Source: SIG578 sp036311245 (GTDB lineage Bacteria; Bacillota; Clostridia; Oscillospirales; Ruminococcaceae). From it: 20,239 nucleotides of DNA. Under the pieces are notes generated by a model. The model did not search any database. It worked only from the letters and a program-made list of their open reading frames with translations, and was not told the origin of the DNA. The stretch lies in the NCBI GenBank assembly GCA_036311245.1, contig JAXJQH010000060.1:1-20239 (forward strand), read 5' to 3'. The position numbers and the translations under genes are program-made. The number at the start of each line of letters is the position of its first letter. Within the stretch, counting starts at the first letter, position 1. Shown here in pieces: positions 1 through 8,197 of the stretch.

Positions 1-5
1 AGCAA

Positions 6-1001
6 TTACATACCTGTAAGACCGCTGTGCTCGATACCTTCCATAAATCTTCTCTGAAGGGCAAGGTATCCAATCATTGGAGGAATCATAGAGAAGAATG
101 TACCTGCCATAATAACACCGTCATGGAAGAGGTTGGAATCTTCAATATTTGTGGCTCCTCCACCTTCCCCACTTGTTATCATATTTTTCTGCATACTGCT
201 GACAAGTGCTTTGAGTGAGTCAACAATCTGAGGAAGCAGCTGAGAGCCATAGTCATTGAGGTAGATGCTGGGCTCATAATAGTCATTCCAGTGCCATACC
301 ATCGAAAGAACAATACAAACGATGGTGGTGGAGCCGGCTGAAGGAAATGCAATTCTAAAGAAGGTTTTAATAGGACCGCATCCATCAATAGTTGCCGCCT
401 CTTCAAGGGCTTTTGGAATTCCCAGGAAGTACTGCCTATACAAGAATATAAACAGACCGCCCTTAAGACCGTATCCCAAGAATGTTGGGAAAATGATAGG
501 CCAGTATGTACCTAACATTTTAAAGGTAAAATCACCAATGGTAAAGGAAAAGTTTGCATAGGTTATGTACATAGGAATAATGATAACCTGAGCAGGAACA
601 AGGATTGAAAGAATAACTATTCCAAATAAAAGACCCTTAAGCGGAAAGTTGTATCTTGCAAATCCATATGCTACGAAAGAGCAAACGAAAACGTGAGCAA
701 CTGTTGAAAGTATGGTTACGATAAGCGAGTTGGGAAGTGTGCGTCCAATACGCATAACGCTGAGTGCTGTTTCATAGCTCTTGAGCGTTAAATTTTTAGG
801 TATCCACTTAATTGTAACATTAATGAGGTCACTATAGCTTTTAAGCGAGGTTGTGATCATGTGTGCGAAGGGATACAGGAACACGAACGCCATCAAAAGC
901 AGCATTGCCCATACAAAAACATCAACAAGCTTTACAGGTGATTTTTTGTATATCTTAATTATATCATCCTTAGTAGGAAGCATTGCTTTAATTTTTTCCA
1001 T
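6..1001 (-). CDS. Carbohydrate ABC transporter permease, MalG type (second pair)
   Basis: Inner subunit of a sugar or oligosaccharide importer in the cytoplasmic membrane. The 331-aa product is hydrophobic with about six membrane segments. It has the family's cytoplasmic coupling loop, EEAATIDGCGPIKTFFRIAFP-like (E-A-A, D-G and terminal P), where the ATPase docks. It is longer than a typical MalG (about 275-300 aa) because of an N-terminal extension and a polar, Gly-rich external loop before the last helix (GEGGGATN). The ATG has a strong AGGAGGGG site 5 nt upstream. It starts 13 nt after the MalF-type gene and its stop is at the left window edge, so the operon may continue outside. Substrate is unknown. 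No ATPase gene is visible. Family assignment is secure; specificity is not. Confidence 0.93.
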   Translation of the reverse strand: MEKIKAMLPTKDDIIKIYKKSPVKLVDVFVWAMLLLMAFVFLYPFAHMITTSLKSYSDLINVTIKWIPKNLTLKSYETALSVMRIGRTLPNSLIVTILSTVAHVFVCSFVAYGFARYNFPLKGLLFGIVILSILVPAQVIIIPMYITYANFSFTIGDFTFKMLGTYWPIIFPTFLGYGLKGGLFIFLYRQYFLGIPKALEEAATIDGCGPIKTFFRIAFPSAGSTTIVCIVLSMVWHWNDYYEPSIYLNDYGSQLLPQIVDSLKALVSSMQKNMITSGEGGGATNIEDSNLFHDGVIMAGTFFSMIPPMIGYLALQRRFMEGIEHSGLTGM

Positions 1002-1013
1002 ATTATCCCCTCC

Positions 1014-1922
1014 TTACCTATCTTTTACTTTGTTTATGAATGGGCGCATAATAAGGAATATTATGCCTATCAAAACAATGATCCAAACAAAGAACAACCA
1101 AGCCATTGCCGCAGCATATTCAAACCTCAGTTCGTCGAAGCTTATCTTGTTTATATACGACAATAGCACGTTACTCGAATCATTAAAGCTGTCTATAACG
1201 GTGTAAACGAGGTTGAGAAGCATCATTGGAGTAATCATCGGCAAGGTGATTAACCAGAACATTTCCCATTCACTTGCAGCGTCAACACGAGCAGCCTCGT
1301 AAAGCGATGAGGGAACACCCTGCAAACCTGCAAGGAATATAACAGTCGGAACACCGCATTTCCAAAGTATCGTACTGATTAGGTCAAGGAAATTGGAAAT
1401 AACTTGGGTTGCCTCTGCGCCAAGATAAATGGCAACTTCGCGAGGAATAAGAACCTCTTTAACGGTCTCCATTGCACCGCTGTCAACACCCTGATTCATG
1501 AGCTGGTTCATTGCAAAGCCCGAACCAAGGATAACAGGGAGAAAGAAGATCGCTCTGAAAACTGTTCTACCTTTAAATTTACGGTTAAGCATAACTGCAA
1601 TAAGAAGTGAAAAAACATTAACGAAGGGAACGGTTTGCAGAAGGTCTGTGATATTTCTGATATAATATGAAATATACTTGACGTCGGTGGTAAGAGCATC
1701 TCTATAGTGCGAAAGGCCAGCGGATTCGATTGTATACTGAGTATAGTCGGTGATATTAGAGAAGCTCATCTCGAGAGAGCGCCATATCGGGAACACAAAG
1801 AGAAGTGCTGTTCCGATAATCCAAGGGAGAATGAACAAATAGCCATTCATCGACTCTTTACGCTTCAGTGTCCAAAACTTGCCGCCAGCAGGTTTTGTGC
1901 GTTTTTTTACATTTTCAGCCAT
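1014..1922 (-). CDS. Carbohydrate ABC transporter permease, MalF/UgpA type (second pair)
   Basis: Partner of the following MalG-type permease, forming the heterodimeric membrane channel of a sugar importer. The 302-aa product opens with a basic cytoplasmic tail, then a helix around NGYLFILPWIIGTALLFVFP, and has about six membrane segments. The coupling loop reads EAARVDAASEWEMFWLITLP: E-A-A, D and the closing L-P are in place, but the usual Gly after Asp is Ala. The start has GAGGAG 7 nt upstream. It follows the DUF5696 gene by 15 nt, so it is co-transcribed. The large external loop after helix 1 (about residues 55-105) is typical of LplB/UgpA-like permeases. Which solute-binding protein feeds it is not shown; the lipoprotein encoded at 12266-14158 is a candidate. 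Confidence 0.93.
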   Translation of the reverse strand: MAENVKKRTKPAGGKFWTLKRKESMNGYLFILPWIIGTALLFVFPIWRSLEMSFSNITDYTQYTIESAGLSHYRDALTTDVKYISYYIRNITDLLQTVPFVNVFSLLIAVMLNRKFKGRTVFRAIFFLPVILGSGFAMNQLMNQGVDSGAMETVKEVLIPREVAIYLGAEATQVISNFLDLISTILWKCGVPTVIFLAGLQGVPSSLYEAARVDAASEWEMFWLITLPMITPMMLLNLVYTVIDSFNDSSNVLLSYINKISFDELRFEYAAAMAWLFFVWIIVLIGIIFLIMRPFINKVKDR

Positions 1923-1936
1923 TGTTTTTCTCCTCT

Positions 1937-4198
1937 CTACCCGACAATGTCAGCAGCCGCATCAACTACAGTGTAGTTTTTAGCTGCAACTGTCACATTA
2001 TCAACGGTTACTTCGTTTTGACTATAGTTAACATAAACCTTATTACCATTAGAGTAGGTAACTTTGTATACATTATCTTGAAGCTTCTGATGTTCTTTAA
2101 TAATGCAATTTCCTGTAAATGCCAGATTGTCATTAAATTCTTTAGTAATGCTCACAACATCGTCAATCCAGTTTATAAACTCGGTTGAGAATGCGTTTTC
2201 AACCCTGGAATCCTTAAACTTCTCTGACATTTCATGTGTTAACAGGAAGGTGGGCTCTGCACCTGTTTCGATCCATCTAAGCTTTTCAACAGTATAGTCA
2301 ACTGCCATATTTCCGGGTGTATCAAGGCTATAAGGAATATAACCATGAACCACAAGCTGATAGAAAGGAATTTCTTCAAAAAGAGTATGACCTGTTCCCT
2401 TTTCAGGAACATCATAAAGGTAGTCGGTTGATGATAGGACATAGGCATTTCCGCGCTGAACAGCGGTCTTCAATCCTGCTTTGTGAGTTTCATCGAGCAT
2501 TGCTCTGTAAATAATGCTTGTATCCAGACGATCTAACTCAAATCTCTCCTGTGCATCATCGAATACATACCAGCCAATCTTATCAAAACCAACACCGTAA
2601 ACAGAGTTTTTCTCATAATAAGGTAGACTATTCTTCACATATTTTGAGTACTCCTTATAAGGGTTGCGGATGTACTGCTGACCGGTAGAATTAGTAACAG
2701 GAACCTTTATCTCATTGTATACAGCATCACTTTGTTTTTCAAAGTCTTTAGAATCGGTAGTAGCAAAAACCAGATCATCTACCAGATAGCTGTCAACACC
2801 ATTCTCAGTGAGATACTCAGAAAGAGCCTCGATATCTCCGATGGAGCCGGCTTTTCCGGTGCTGGGATAAAGATTATATCCCGAGGACTGCCAGCCGAGA
2901 AGCATTAGTCTTAAGTTTTCACGAACATCATCCTCAAGACCCTCTACCATATTCTTAAGGTCTGCGCAGCTTGTCATAACCTGAAGGAATTCGCCGAGCA
3001 TACTTTCTGTTTTAACAGACATAATTGCCTGAATGTTGGAGGATACTCCTTCTTTCTTTACAGATTCTGCCTTGACAAGTTTTCCGCTCTTATCAAGATA
3101 GGAGCGAAGGGCGTTTGCCATATCGCTGTATGATACTGCCTTTTCCTCCTGGGCGGTGATAAAGGAATAGTGGACAGCGAAATCGTTAGCAGAAATATCA
3201 GACTCAATCTCTGTAACCTCTTTTCCCGCGGCATTAATATAGGAATAGGTTTTACGGTAGTTTACAGCCGGCTCAATGCGGTTTACATTAAATACCGAGC
3301 CACTGGGACTGAGAGTCATGTAGCCGTTCATTTCACCCTCAGAAATATAACCGACAAAGCCATTATGATTTCTTGCAATACCGAAAAACGGCATTATAGC
3401 ATTCCTAATACCCTGCTGGTTATTATCCTCGATAACATCAAGATTGAAATCTCTGGGGAAATAGATATCGGTTGAGATTGGGGACTGTCTGTCTGTTATA
3501 GGCTTAATGTTATAAATTGCTCCGCATGCATCAGGAAAAAGAATAAATCCGTTTTCAACAAAGTCGTTAGTGCTTCCGAACATAGGGAGAACACTTGTAG
3601 AAATGATGGAGTATTTATCATTCTCTTTGAGCTTATCTTTGGGAATGCGAACATTAAGACCATCTTCATCAAGCCAGAACTCGACGGTGATACCTATTCC
3701 AACTCCAAATGTAGCCTCAATAGCAAAGCCATTTTCGAGCTTATGGATGATATGGGTCGCACTCGAGTCCTCAATAAGGCTTACAGAGCTATTTGTCTTT
3801 GAGGCGAAATCTGCATAGCTGATTTCAAAGAGTTTTTTAAGTCTCTTTCTGATTGAAGGTGCGTTTTCGGTTTTTCCTTTATCGGCGTTATGGATATAAT
3901 CCTCTTCGTCGATATAGCTTTTCCATTCATTTCCATTTGAAAGGTTTTTAACCTTTAATGTAAAGTCTGATTTTCTGTAGTACAGTTCGTTGTCTCCAAC
4001 TGCTCCGACAAGTGTGTAGTCTTCCTCTGAAAGTACAAGCTTTTCATCTTTAAGATATTTTGCTGACGAATAAGCCTTATGTGTATTTTCCTTGATTACC
4101 GAGCGGTCAATAGAAGCTTTAGGAGCGAGAGCGATTGAAGCGACGATTGCAGCGACAAGAACAATCGCTGCGCCGATAATAATAAGTTTCTTTTTCAT
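1937..4198 (-). CDS. DUF5696 family membrane-anchored extracellular protein
   Basis: A 753-aa protein of unknown function that I recognise as a DUF5696-type protein, a family met in Clostridia and Paenibacillus sugar-transport loci. Residues 4-26 form one hydrophobic N-terminal segment after a Lys-rich start, with no lipobox and no clear signal-peptidase site, so it is probably anchored and faces outside. Residues 60-350 look beta-rich. Residues 385-690 alternate strands and helices in a barrel-like pattern, with GWQSSGYNLYP (435-445) and YVFDD (544-548). Residues 708-745 form a short beta-rich tail. This resembles a TIM-barrel glycosidase followed by a beta domain, but that is inference and no catalytic pair is proven. 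It lies 14 nt after the Yip1 gene and 15 nt before a permease, in one operon. Confidence 0.82.
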   Translation of the reverse strand: MKKKLIIIGAAIVLVAAIVASIALAPKASIDRSVIKENTHKAYSSAKYLKDEKLVLSEEDYTLVGAVGDNELYYRKSDFTLKVKNLSNGNEWKSYIDEEDYIHNADKGKTENAPSIRKRLKKLFEISYADFASKTNSSVSLIEDSSATHIIHKLENGFAIEATFGVGIGITVEFWLDEDGLNVRIPKDKLKENDKYSIISTSVLPMFGSTNDFVENGFILFPDACGAIYNIKPITDRQSPISTDIYFPRDFNLDVIEDNNQQGIRNAIMPFFGIARNHNGFVGYISEGEMNGYMTLSPSGSVFNVNRIEPAVNYRKTYSYINAAGKEVTEIESDISANDFAVHYSFITAQEEKAVSYSDMANALRSYLDKSGKLVKAESVKKEGVSSNIQAIMSVKTESMLGEFLQVMTSCADLKNMVEGLEDDVRENLRLMLLGWQSSGYNLYPSTGKAGSIGDIEALSEYLTENGVDSYLVDDLVFATTDSKDFEKQSDAVYNEIKVPVTNSTGQQYIRNPYKEYSKYVKNSLPYYEKNSVYGVGFDKIGWYVFDDAQERFELDRLDTSIIYRAMLDETHKAGLKTAVQRGNAYVLSSTDYLYDVPEKGTGHTLFEEIPFYQLVVHGYIPYSLDTPGNMAVDYTVEKLRWIETGAEPTFLLTHEMSEKFKDSRVENAFSTEFINWIDDVVSITKEFNDNLAFTGNCIIKEHQKLQDNVYKVTYSNGNKVYVNYSQNEVTVDNVTVAAKNYTVVDAAADIVG

Positions 4199-4211
4199 TT
4201 TCGTCTGCCCC

Positions 4212-4832
4212 CTACCTTACAAAGTATTTGATTTCAGAAATAATTTCCTGAACAAATCTTACGATCTGTGCTCCGAGTCCGAAAGCAAGCAGGAAGGTGA
4301 CTGCAATCAGCACCATAGCAACAATAGCAAGCAGACCGAATCCTATGGCATGAGAAAACTTAAGTCCATTTGACTGCATAAATCCAATAAACAGGAGAAG
4401 AACAATCCATGCAATAATCGCACCATTTAGTCCGTTAAAAAATCCGAGCTCAGATCTTGTTAAAACGTGTGAAATCAGGATCATAATCGGAGTAAAAACA
4501 ATATAGGGAGCCAAGCTGTATACCGATATTGTTATGGTTTCTCCGATAGTTGCTTCACCTCCGCATACTGTCATAAGAGCATAGCTTGCGATTGCCCAAA
4601 GCATAATCGGAACAACAATAACGCCTATCTCAATAAGAGCATTAGCATTTGCCACCGAAGTGCTCGAAAGAGTGAAGTTAACAGTGTAAACATATATAAT
4701 TTTGATTGCAACAGCTAATGCAAGAATTGCAAATACAGCTGTCTTGGAAAGGTTTTTTCTGTCCTTCTTTATGAGATAAAAAGTATCTACAGGATGGAAC
4801 AGAACCAGAATAAAGTATTTAAGCCATTTCAT
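4212..4832 (-). CDS. Yip1-family multi-spanning membrane protein
   Basis: A 206-aa polytopic membrane protein with about five hydrophobic helices and very short loops. A short amphipathic N-terminus (KYFILVLFHPVDTFYLIKKD) precedes the first helix, as is usual in bacterial Yip1-domain proteins, and internal GGEATIGETITISVYSLAPY fits that domain. The role of bacterial Yip1 proteins is unknown; the name comes from eukaryotic Rab-interacting proteins and implies nothing about trafficking here. The start is 4 nt past the stop of the NHL gene, and its GGAGGG site lies inside the last codons of that gene, so the two are probably translationally coupled. That coupling suggests the two products act in one membrane complex. 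Family call likely; function unassigned. Confidence 0.78.
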   Translation of the reverse strand: MKWLKYFILVLFHPVDTFYLIKKDRKNLSKTAVFAILALAVAIKIIYVYTVNFTLSSTSVANANALIEIGVIVVPIMLWAIASYALMTVCGGEATIGETITISVYSLAPYIVFTPIMILISHVLTRSELGFFNGLNGAIIAWIVLLLFIGFMQSNGLKFSHAIGFGLLAIVAMVLIAVTFLLAFGLGAQIVRFVQEIISEIKYFVR

Positions 4833-4835
4833 ATT

Positions 4836-6272
4836 CTATCCCTCCAGTTTATCCCAGAATTCTTTTTTGATTTTGCGCACATATTTTCTGATAGCTTTCA
4901 TTGCAAGCACAAGACCAATAATCAAAGCAATCAGACCGGCAACTATAAAATAGAAGTATTTCTGAATAAAAGCATAACGGATCTGCTCAAAAGCCTTACC
5001 GTAGCTTTCCTTATTCTCACTCTGCTTAAAGTCATCCAGAACTTCGGTATATTTACCCTGCTTCATCTGAATTTTACCGATGAATTCACGAGCAAGGTTG
5101 TAGCTTGCGTTACTTTCTTTAATTTCGTTCCAAAGCTCAAGAGACTCATCATATTTACCTTCTGAGTAAGCAATAATTGCTTTCTGAACGGTTATTATAA
5201 AATCTGTGGGTGTAAATACCTGAAGTCTGCCCTGAAGAGAGTCAAGACTTACAAGACGTCCGTTACCGGCATAAACAATGGCGCTGGGAAGATCGAAATA
5301 TCCCTCAGTAGCACCTGTTCCGCCGAAAATGCAGATAAGGTTGCCTTGATAGTCATACTGATAAAGGCAGCGGGTATTCTGCTCAAGAACGGTGATAAAC
5401 TCATTTTCATCAACACAGATATCAACGAAAATAGGTTCCCACTCTCTACCGTCATCCTCAAATATGGATTCGCCGTAGTTGCCTGTGGGGTAGGTATTAT
5501 TTCCGGTGGAGTTGAAAACGCATATTCTTTTTGAGTCATTAGCGCCTGTAGCATAAATCTTTCCGTTCTTTGCAATGTGGAAATTATAATAGACATCAGG
5601 CTCAACCTTCTCCATCTGGTCCTTCTGTTCATCGGTTGCAAAGGTGCGCATTAAGAAGTTCAAGGGATCAAATTTAACCTTGTTAGCACCAACATATCCC
5701 TTAAAATCATTTACGGCATTAATTGTCATAAACTGTTTACCCTGAACAATATATAGATAATTGTTTATGGGGTTAATAGCCACCTTGGTAGGTGTAAACG
5801 AGGTTACTTTATAAAGCAGCTCTGATACGGGCATAACAAAATCTTCAACCCATTCTCCATTAGGGTCAAGGTGAAAGATTTTCGAAGCCGAAGAGTCTGC
5901 AACATACATATCGCCTTCATCAGTGACGAAAATACCTTCGGGAGTAATGAACTCTCCGCCTGCATTATATTCGGCGACATATTCAAGGTTAGAGTTTAAA
6001 CGAACAACTCTCATATTTCCTGTGTCAGCAATGTAATAATCACCGTTGGGTGCAAGAAACAAATCTTTAGGTGTGTCTAATGAATCATCTTCAGAGCCTT
6101 CAATTACACTTACAACCTTTTCTACGGTGTAAGGTTTAGGCATTGCCATTCGTGTTTTGCCATTCGGTGCAAGAATATATCCGCTATCCCAATAGTTAAA
6201 GGCAGAAGCCGGAGCTACCAGAAGCGCTGCAAGCACTAAAGTGACAAACGCACAGCGTAAAAACTTTTTCAT
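4836..6272 (-). CDS. Secreted NHL-repeat beta-propeller protein with TPR-like segment and C-terminal membrane anchor
   Basis: A 478-aa membrane-anchored propeller. A signal peptide ends near Ala24 (APASA/F). NHL-type repeats span about 66-355, recognisable by repeated P-x-G/D-hydrophobic, NGDYYIADTGNMRVVRL (76-92) and EGDMYVADSSASKI patterns. Residues 360-425 are helical with a TPR-like pattern (A-x-x-Y-x-E-G-K-Y-D-E-S, then K-Q-G-K-Y-T-E-V). A single helix at about 438-458 is followed by a strongly basic tail, so the propeller faces outside. The open frame extends 16 codons further upstream, but AGGAGAAGGA sits right before the chosen ATG, and that ATG begins a proper signal peptide. Such propellers bind ligands or proteins; no enzyme motif is seen. 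It follows the permease gene by 17 nt and is coupled to the Yip1 gene. The ligand is unknown. Confidence 0.85.
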   Translation of the reverse strand: MKKFLRCAFVTLVLAALLVAPASAFNYWDSGYILAPNGKTRMAMPKPYTVEKVVSVIEGSEDDSLDTPKDLFLAPNGDYYIADTGNMRVVRLNSNLEYVAEYNAGGEFITPEGIFVTDEGDMYVADSSASKIFHLDPNGEWVEDFVMPVSELLYKVTSFTPTKVAINPINNYLYIVQGKQFMTINAVNDFKGYVGANKVKFDPLNFLMRTFATDEQKDQMEKVEPDVYYNFHIAKNGKIYATGANDSKRICVFNSTGNNTYPTGNYGESIFEDDGREWEPIFVDICVDENEFITVLEQNTRCLYQYDYQGNLICIFGGTGATEGYFDLPSAIVYAGNGRLVSLDSLQGRLQVFTPTDFIITVQKAIIAYSEGKYDESLELWNEIKESNASYNLAREFIGKIQMKQGKYTEVLDDFKQSENKESYGKAFEQIRYAFIQKYFYFIVAGLIALIIGLVLAMKAIRKYVRKIKKEFWDKLEG

Positions 6273-6275
6273 CTG

Positions 6276-6285
6276 TCCTTCTCCT
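6276..6285 (-). promoter_or_regulatory. Ribosome binding site deciding the NHL gene start
   Basis: AGGAGAAGGA read on the minus strand, ending 3 nt before ATG at 6272. It shows that the in-frame ATG 48 nt further upstream, which lies inside the end of the preceding permease gene, is not the real start. Confidence 0.8.
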
Positions 6286-6288
6286 ATC

Positions 6289-7167
6289 TTATTTAATTCC
6301 GCTGTGAGCCATAGTTTCAATTACTCGACCCTGCAGAGCGGTGTAAATTATAATAGTCGGCGTAAGCATCAACAAGCCGGCGGCTGCAGAAGCTCCTTGA
6401 CGGGCAAGTCCGCCACCTATTGAGCTTATAACAATAGGCAGGGTTCTCATTGCTTCATCGGTGATGTATAAGACAAGACCACCGCTTTCGTTCCAAACAC
6501 TCATAAAGCAAAAAACAACAAGGGTTGCCCAAGCGGGAGTAAGGAAGGGAAAAACAATGCTTATGAAAATTCTTAGCTCGTTTGCGCCGTCAAGTCTCGC
6601 GGCTTCAAGAAGCGGGTTAGGAATCTGTTGGCAGAACTGTCTCATCATAAAGAAGTTAAATGCAGTACCCAGTGAAGGCAGGATAATCGCCCAGTATGTA
6701 TTGAACAAACCTAGATTTTTAATAATAAGGTATGTCGGGATTCGCACCAGCGAGCTAGGGAATGCTATAGCAAAAACTACCAGGTTCATAATCTGTCTCT
6801 TACAGGGTAAATCCAGCTTTGCAACCGAATATGCGCCCAGAGAAGAAACTATAACCGAGGAGAAAACCGAAATAACAACGACAAAAACGCTGTTTGCAAC
6901 GCCTCTTAAAAAGGGAACGCTTGCGCTTCCTGCAGCCAGAATGAGGTCCTTAAAATTCTGCATTGTAGGTCTTCTGACGAAGAACTGCGGGGGAAATTTA
7001 AGCATCTCATCAATGGGCTTGAATGCAGTTGAAACAACATATATAAGCGGCAAAGCCGTAAAACAAAGCAGCGCCAATATAAAGATATATACGAGTACGC
7101 GGCTAAGCGATATCTGTAGGGTTTTTTTACCAAGCCTGATATGCAGACCTTTTCTAACTAATGCCAT
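6289..7167 (-). CDS. Carbohydrate ABC transporter permease, MalG type (first pair)
   Basis: Membrane subunit of a sugar importer, 292 aa, normal MalG length. After a short basic start, residues about 23-45 form helix 1, followed by the family's external TAFKP..E motif (YVVSTAFKPIDEML) and about five further helices. The coupling loop EAARLDGANELRIFISIVFP keeps E-A-A, D-G and final P, as needed for contact with an ATPase. The C-terminus RVIETMAHSGIK matches the usual MalG tail. A GGAAAG-type ribosome site lies about 10 nt upstream. It lies 44 nt after its MalF-type partner and 17 nt before the NHL gene. With the gene before it and the 985-aa binding protein, it forms a complete transporter minus its ATPase. 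Specificity unknown. Confidence 0.94.
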   Translation of the reverse strand: MALVRKGLHIRLGKKTLQISLSRVLVYIFILALLCFTALPLIYVVSTAFKPIDEMLKFPPQFFVRRPTMQNFKDLILAAGSASVPFLRGVANSVFVVVISVFSSVIVSSLGAYSVAKLDLPCKRQIMNLVVFAIAFPSSLVRIPTYLIIKNLGLFNTYWAIILPSLGTAFNFFMMRQFCQQIPNPLLEAARLDGANELRIFISIVFPFLTPAWATLVVFCFMSVWNESGGLVLYITDEAMRTLPIVISSIGGGLARQGASAAAGLLMLTPTIIIYTALQGRVIETMAHSGIK

Positions 7168-7210
7168 ATCTATACTTTCCTTTCATTTTAATTTTGAGAT
7201 TTAAGAACAT

Positions 7211-8170
7211 TTAGTCCCTATCGGTTAGCATCCACATGCAGAGCTTACTTGCCGCGAAGGTTATTGCGAAAAGAACAAGTGCGACAGCGGAGGCATAACC
7301 CATCTCAAGTCTTGTGAAAGCATAGTCACTTATATGCTGTACCATCGTATGTCCGACATAGTTTGGTGTCGGGTTTCCTGCAAATTCAGAAATAATTCCG
7401 CCAGCACCAAATGAATTGGCAATGGTGTTGATGGCACCGAAAAGAAGCTGAGGCTTCATCTGGGGGAGTATTATGTAAAACAGCTCCTGAAAACGGTTTT
7501 TAATACCATCGAGCGAAGCAGCCTCAAGAAGCTCTCTGTCCTGATTTTGGAGACCTGCCATAAAAACAAGGAATCCGGTACCCATACTCATCCAAATCTG
7601 AATGAGGATACAGCAGGGCAGGATGGTGTCGGGATTCTCACTCCAAAGAATAGGACTGCTGATGACACCAAGATTAATTAAAACATTGTTTATAAGGCCG
7701 TAACGGTCAGAAGAGAAAATATATTTCCATACAGATCCCATTGCTGCGCCGCTACAGAGAGACGGGGCGTAGAATGCGAGAGCAAGTACCTTTCTTCCCT
7801 TCATATCGTTGAGAACCCACGCCATAATAAACGACATAATATATCCGGCAGGGCCGGCAACAAGACCAAAAAGAAATGTAACCTTTAAGGCCTGAAAAAA
7901 CAAAGGGTCATCCAAAAATAGCCCCCTGAAGTTATCGAGACCGACAAAATCCGGATTACTAACCATATCAAAGTTTGTTACGCTATAGAACGCTGAATAT
8001 ATAGCAGGTCCTATTGTAAATATGCAAAAAAGCACAAAAAACGGCAGAAAGAAAACTATAGCAGTGATGGTACCGCTGACTGAGCCAACGGCACCGCTCT
8101 TTATTTTTTTCTTCTTACTTGGTAGAAAGCGTTTTTTGGAAGCTTTTTCTGCTATTGTTGCTGTAGCCAT
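7211..8170 (-). CDS. Carbohydrate ABC transporter permease, MalF type (first pair)
   Basis: MalF/UgpA-type membrane subunit, 319 aa from the chosen start. A Lys-rich cytoplasmic tail of about 35 residues precedes helix 1 (ITAIVFFLPFFVLFCIFTIGPAI pattern), then comes the typical external segment YSVTNFD...FVGLDNFRGLF. The coupling loop EAASLDGIKNRFQELFYIILP has E-A-A, D-G and the final L-P. About six membrane helices are visible. An ATG four codons upstream is possible, but GGAGGT is 4 nt before the chosen ATG and overlaps that upstream codon, so the internal start is preferred. It is 27 nt downstream of the 985-aa binding-protein gene, which is therefore its likely partner. Confidence 0.94.
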   Translation of the reverse strand: MATATIAEKASKKRFLPSKKKKIKSGAVGSVSGTITAIVFFLPFFVLFCIFTIGPAIYSAFYSVTNFDMVSNPDFVGLDNFRGLFLDDPLFFQALKVTFLFGLVAGPAGYIMSFIMAWVLNDMKGRKVLALAFYAPSLCSGAAMGSVWKYIFSSDRYGLINNVLINLGVISSPILWSENPDTILPCCILIQIWMSMGTGFLVFMAGLQNQDRELLEAASLDGIKNRFQELFYIILPQMKPQLLFGAINTIANSFGAGGIISEFAGNPTPNYVGHTMVQHISDYAFTRLEMGYASAVALVLFAITFAASKLCMWMLTDRD

Positions 8171-8174
8171 ATTG

Positions 8175-8180
8175 ACCTCC
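8175..8180 (-). promoter_or_regulatory. Ribosome binding site deciding the MalF-type permease start
   Basis: A perfect GGAGGT on the minus strand, 4 nt before ATG at 8170. Because it overlaps the alternative ATG at 8182, initiation at 8170 is far more likely. Confidence 0.85.
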
Positions 8181-8197
8181 ATTTAAAACTTACTCTT

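Noticed and set aside
6461..7204. 247-codon plus-strand open frame opposite the MalG-type permease
   Set aside because: Shadow of a clear permease with the E-A-A...D-G loop on the minus strand; the plus-strand product has no family features.
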